A stretch of 64,000 bases of DNA from Paenibacillus macerans. GTDB taxonomy: Bacteria > Bacillota > Bacilli > Paenibacillales > Paenibacillaceae. Each line of letters opens with the position of its first letter. Position 1 is the stretch's first letter. Below, in pieces: positions 61,118 to 64,000 of this stretch. Location of the stretch: contig NZ_UGSI01000001.1 in the NCBI RefSeq assembly GCF_900454495.1, forward strand, positions 2,046,001-2,110,000, given 5' to 3'. The position numbers and the translations under genes are program-made. The notes beneath the pieces are model-generated. The model was not told the origin of the DNA and did no database searches. It saw only the letters and a program-made list of their open reading frames with translations.

Positions 61118-61137
61118 GACGACGCCAGTCGTCCCGC
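61118..61137. terminator. hairpin downstream of the acetyltransferase gene
   Basis: GGGACGAC-GCCA-GTCGTCCC is a perfect 8-bp stem. There is no T-run, so terminator function is uncertain. Confidence 0.4.
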
Positions 61138-61183
61138 CGTGAGAATTCAGGGCTAAGCGATGTTCATGCCAACTGCGAATAAC

Positions 61184-61624
61184 TTACACATATCTATATT
61201 TTGCGATCACTTCTCCCCACGGTGCCAATCCATCTTCTACGAATCCTGCCTTTAAATAAAGCCTTCTTGCTCTCTCATTCTCAGGTTTATATCCCAAAAT
61301 CAGTACATCCGTTCTATCCTGGCGGTTTCTTATCTCTTCAATTATTTTGCAAACGGCCATAAATCCGTACCCTTTACCTTGAAAACGCCGATCGATCATA
61401 AAACGATACATCCAATAATTATTATCATCCGGATCAATTCCATATAGCGCATACCCAATCATTGTCTCATGCTTATATACAGCCATACTCGAAAATCCAT
61501 GCAAAAACTGCGCTTCAGCAATGGAGTACACATTGGGTGCTATAAATTGCCGCTGCTCTTTTCCCGGTCTTAATGCTGCACATTCTTCCCAATTATCTTT
61601 GTTAATACTGAGTAATCTAATCAT
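61184..61624 (-). CDS. GNAT acetyltransferase, spermine/spermidine (BltD)-like
   Basis: TTGGAGGGTTCCG precedes the ATG at 61624; 146 residues, the BltD size. MIRLLSINKDNWEECAALRP starts the fold, FMIDRRFQGKGYGFMAVCKII is the acetyl-CoA loop and ILGYKPENERARRLYLKAGF the last conserved part. BltD/SpeG-like enzymes acetylate polyamines. The frame is open to 61783, but without ribosome-site support. Confidence 0.82.
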   Translation of the reverse strand: MIRLLSINKDNWEECAALRPGKEQRQFIAPNVYSIAEAQFLHGFSSMAVYKHETMIGYALYGIDPDDNNYWMYRFMIDRRFQGKGYGFMAVCKIIEEIRNRQDRTDVLILGYKPENERARRLYLKAGFVEDGLAPWGEVIAKYRYV

Positions 61625-61640
61625 CGGAACCCTCCAATTT

Positions 61641-61668
61641 GTAGAGAGGCCCGCTCCTGGCTCTCTAC
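61641..61668. promoter_or_regulatory. inverted repeat in the acetyltransferase leader
   Basis: GTAGAGAG and CTCTCTAC (61641-61648, 61661-61668) flank a 12-base centre, between a TATATT -10 box and the ribosome site. An operator or an RNA hairpin is possible. Confidence 0.5.
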
Positions 61669-61781
61669 CTAATATAATGCTTTCACCGACAAGCCAATTA
61701 TTAAAATACAATGGATATTTCTCATACCACATCACACCTTTCAAAAATTTCACATTGGTTTTCTTTAACGTTGCTGCATTC

Positions 61782-61826
61782 ACAAAAACGCCCCAGCCTT
61801 TAGATGCTCTTATCTAAGGCTGGGGC
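61782..61826 (-). terminator. strong rho-independent terminator
   Basis: GCCCCAGCCTTAGAT and ATCTAAAGGCTGGGGC pair around a short loop, followed on the minus strand by GTTTTTGTG. It forms the end of the conserved TATAAT-leader unit upstream and would also end the GH26 transcript. Confidence 0.85.
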
Positions 61827-61885
61827 ATTTGCCGTCTGAGCTTCTTCCATGATTATACATCTTTCAAACCGGAGGGCGATAGTCT
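61827..61885 (-). promoter_or_regulatory. conserved TATAAT-leader unit, copy 3
   Basis: Minus strand: TATCGCCCTCCGGTTTGAAA, GATG, then TATAATCATGGAAGAAGC and the terminator at 61782-61826. It aligns over about 100 bp with 24867-24975 with small gaps. A short terminated transcript of about 70 nt is predicted. Confidence 0.5.
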
Positions 61886-61931
61886 TTTATCGTCCCTGGC
61901 CGATGCTGGCTGTGTGCTAATTGGCTGTGCA

Positions 61932-62903
61932 CTAATATAGCTTCGGCAGCTTATCCAAAGTGATGGCGTAATCACAGTGATATGCGCTGCGAAGTTCCTC
62001 TTTGGTGGTGAACTTTTCCGTTTTGCCAAAATCGTTGGACCAGGTCATAAACCACAGCCATGGGATTCGCGATTCGGACAAACTCCGGACGCTTGGAATC
62101 GGCCCGATCTCTCCGAGAGCGGCAAGTTTCGGAGTCGGCGTGATGCGAACCAATTCCTCGTACTCCTTGCGCAAGTCCGTATGCTGGTGAGCCGGAGGAT
62201 ACAAATCCCTGGAAATGATATCAACCACTTCATCCCCGACATAACCTTCGGACAGCGGCGAATTCCATACCCAGATCAGATTGGTCAAATCGTGATGATT
62301 CGTATACCTCTCGTACATAATGCGGTACAACTGCTTGGCTGCTTCCGGGCCTTTGCTCCCCCACCAGAACCAGGTTCCTTCCGATTCATGGAAAGGACGC
62401 CACAAAATCGGAATCCGTTTGTCGCGGAATTCCCGCAAAATTTCGGCCATGTAGTCCATGTCGGACAGCAAGGCCTTGTATTCCGCGGTACCCTCCACTA
62501 TCGCCTTCGTCGCGTCAAAGTCCGTATGTTCCGCATAAAAGCTTTTATCCCGGCCGCTGAGCGGAGAAAACCAATGCCATGTGAAAGTAATCAGGCCTTG
62601 CTTCTTTTCCGCCCATTCCCAGGCCTTTTGCAGTGTATCCTTGTTCTCGGCGACTTCCAGCAGGCATTCCTCGCCGCTGTCTTGATAATTGATGTTGGGA
62701 GAGTAGCCCAACAATTCGAAGCCGCAGAGCGCCGGCAATTTCCCCGTTGCTTCACGAATGTAATGCAGCTCCTCCTGCGCGATCGTCTGCGTGTGCTGTC
62801 CCGTAATAATGCCTTTTCCTCTAATTTCGCCGAAATAGTTCAGTACCGACCTTACTTCATCGGAAGCTTTAGGGTTGCATGGCGCCGTATTGATCGTTTG
62901 CAT
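61932..62903 (-). CDS. GH26 beta-mannanase-like glycosidase
   Basis: The ATG at 62903 (AGGA 9 bp upstream) gives 323 residues; a GTG at 62930 is the alternative. GH26 hallmarks are GIITGQHTQTIAQEE, FTWHWFSPL, the acid/base Glu in ILWRPFHESEGTWFWWG and the nucleophile Glu in ALGEIGPIPS. It has no signal peptide, so it probably cleaves imported manno-oligosaccharides. It follows the binding-protein gene by 45 bp. Confidence 0.9.
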   Translation of the reverse strand: MQTINTAPCNPKASDEVRSVLNYFGEIRGKGIITGQHTQTIAQEELHYIREATGKLPALCGFELLGYSPNINYQDSGEECLLEVAENKDTLQKAWEWAEKKQGLITFTWHWFSPLSGRDKSFYAEHTDFDATKAIVEGTAEYKALLSDMDYMAEILREFRDKRIPILWRPFHESEGTWFWWGSKGPEAAKQLYRIMYERYTNHHDLTNLIWVWNSPLSEGYVGDEVVDIISRDLYPPAHQHTDLRKEYEELVRITPTPKLAALGEIGPIPSVRSLSESRIPWLWFMTWSNDFGKTEKFTTKEELRSAYHCDYAITLDKLPKLY

Positions 62904-62948
62904 CGTATCGTATCCTGCCTTTCCGTTCACCGGATTTCATTCAAGCGG

Positions 62949-64000
62949 CTAATTGCCGCTCCAAAGTTTGACACGGTCCTTGACGTATTGGCCAAAAGCT
63001 TCCTCCATCTCTTTAACGCCCGCTTTTTCCAACTCCGCCATATAATCATCCCAGATTTTATCGAACTGTTCCGGCTTGGCCATAATGGCTTCCGGAATCC
63101 GTTTCCATGTAATATCTTTCATTTTGGCCATAAGGATCGCGGCCTTGCTGTCGCTTGGCAGAGCGATATTGTAAACCGCGCCCGCCTTTCTTTCCGGGAA
63201 CTCTTCCTCTTTCGGGAACAGGTCTCTCCAGTGTTCGACGTTATAAGCCGCCAAAGCTTCTTTTTCAGGCTCACTGTAGGAAGCGGCCAAAGATTTGCCG
63301 TTGCTCTTCGTAAAGTAGTTTCCGGTGGAATCCTTGATTCCGTCGCCGTAATGGACCGTGAGGTTCCAATACAGCCCAAGACCCGACTCCTTCATGTAGG
63401 CATTGCCTTCACTGTCCATTTTGTCCTGGATTTCCTTGGGCACGATTCTTTTCCCGTCCTGAACAATGTAGTCCTCGCCTTCGATCCCCCAGTTGATAAG
63501 GATCTGTCCTTCTTCGGAGGCTAGGTAGTCCAGGAATTTGATTGCCGCTACGGGATCCTTGCACTTGCTGGATATCGCTATGCCGTAACCGCCGTCAAAG
63601 CCGGCCGGCCAGAAGCTGGTGTCTTTGTACTTCTCGGACATCGTAACCGGATAATGACCGTAGGTTTGATCGAATTTGCCGGCCGATTTCAGCGCCTGCT
63701 GCGCCTCGCCATAGTCCCATGCCGGATCGATCAGTCCAAGCACCCGTCCGGAAGCGACTTTGGCTTTAAACTGGTCCGTCTTTTGCACAAAGCTTTCCGT
63801 ATCCAGCAGACCGATATCGTTCATATGGTTCAGCCAGCGGAAATATTCCCGTTCCTCCGGACGGCGGAAGTGGTATGTTACATCATATGTTTCCTGGTTG
63901 ACGTAATATTCGCCGTCGTCCGGCGCGCCTGTTGTAAAGAAGCCCGTATTTGTCACCTGATACATATGCCAATCATCCGCATTAAGCGTTAACCCGATAT
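62949..64000 (-). CDS. LplA/YtcQ-type substrate-binding protein, C-terminal part
   Basis: The frame is open to the window edge (GLTLNADDWHMYQVTNTGFF at the N-terminal side), so the gene starts outside the window. The visible 350 residues match the C-terminal half of large Paenibacillus sugar-binding proteins (DPVAAIKFLDYLASEEGQIL, INWGIEGEDYIVQDGKR). Next to GH26, the ligand is probably a manno-oligosaccharide. Confidence 0.85.
   Translation of the reverse strand, partial: IGLTLNADDWHMYQVTNTGFFTTGAPDDGEYYVNQETYDVTYHFRRPEEREYFRWLNHMNDIGLLDTESFVQKTDQFKAKVASGRVLGLIDPAWDYGEAQQALKSAGKFDQTYGHYPVTMSEKYKDTSFWPAGFDGGYGIAISSKCKDPVAAIKFLDYLASEEGQILINWGIEGEDYIVQDGKRIVPKEIQDKMDSEGNAYMKESGLGLYWNLTVHYGDGIKDSTGNYFTKSNGKSLAASYSEPEKEALAAYNVEHWRDLFPKEEEFPERKAGAVYNIALPSDSKAAILMAKMKDITWKRIPEAIMAKPEQFDKIWDDYMAELEKAGVKEMEEAFGQYVKDRVKLWSGN

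Noticed and set aside
61977..63524. Long antisense open frame (515 codons) opposite GH26 and the binding protein
   Set aside because: The two opposing frames carry clear catalytic and family motifs; the antisense product does not resemble a protein family.

Overview
The window looks like chromosomal DNA of a Paenibacillus-type organism (Paenibacillaceae, Firmicutes). Supporting this are strong Shine-Dalgarno sites of the AGGAGG type, several carbohydrate ABC importers without their own ATPase, large membrane-anchored AraC regulators, GH26/GH32/GH105/heparinase enzymes, a sucrose PTS, Mqo and a malate two-component system. No rRNA, tRNA, CRISPR array, phage block or transposase gene was recognised. 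Gene placement is direct from reading frames; products are assigned from motifs and remembered family features, without any search.

Layout. 1-6.5 kb: a lipoprotein, a YcdB/YcdC-type protein, a DinB-type protein, a Syd/SMI1-like protein and a secreted TIM-barrel protein. 6.5-21.2 kb: a long minus-strand carbohydrate locus with a NAD-epimerase, two different DHDPS-family aldolases, heparinase II/III, an ABC importer (binding protein plus two permeases), a Gfo/Idh/MocA oxidoreductase, a sugar isomerase, a regulator and a dihydroorotate-dehydrogenase-like enzyme. 21.9-24.7 kb: PhzF, GrpB and an anchored coiled-coil protein. 25.0-30.4 kb: malic enzyme, a 2-hydroxycarboxylate (malate) symporter and a CitT/CitS-type two-component pair. 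30.5-41.4 kb: a diguanylate cyclase, a methyltransferase, small enzymes, GlpX, an Hfq paralogue, a pentapeptide protein, a Sufu-domain protein, and a kinase-HD protein next to an RNA ligase. 41.5-45.4 kb: ABC ATPase, Fsr-like MFS pump, FadR/GntR regulator, a broken AraC gene and a flavodoxin-fold reductase. 45.5-50.1 kb: sucrose regulon (LacI repressor, three operators, GH32, PTS IIBCA). 50.2-57.4 kb: rhamnogalacturonan-type locus (GH105, LplA/B/C-like importer, AraC sensor-regulator). 57.7-59.2 kb: Mqo. 59.7-61.0 kb: decaying genes and Amj. 61.2-64 kb: acetyltransferase, GH26 mannanase and a binding protein that runs off the end.

The most unusual signal is not a gene. The large intergenic gaps carry about 27 copies of one 24-bp bipartite motif, TARCGG-N11-CTTATTT (with degenerate variants). 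The copies sit in pairs whose starts are 50 or 51 bp apart, arranged as quartets (51/72/51) or as an inverted-repeat element with 17-bp terminal inverted repeats. I do not recognise it as a described element. Other items worth attention are a second recurring unit of about 100 bp (TATAAT, conserved leader, terminator), a candidate RNA-repair gene pair, an Hfq paralogue away from the usual neighbourhood, and several tandem repeats and broken genes.

How the genes work together: most of the window imports and breaks down plant-derived carbohydrates (uronic-acid polymer, rhamnogalacturonan, mannan, sucrose) and uses malate (symporter, malic enzyme, Mqo), with candidate catabolite-repression sites near the malate genes and the AraC regulator.
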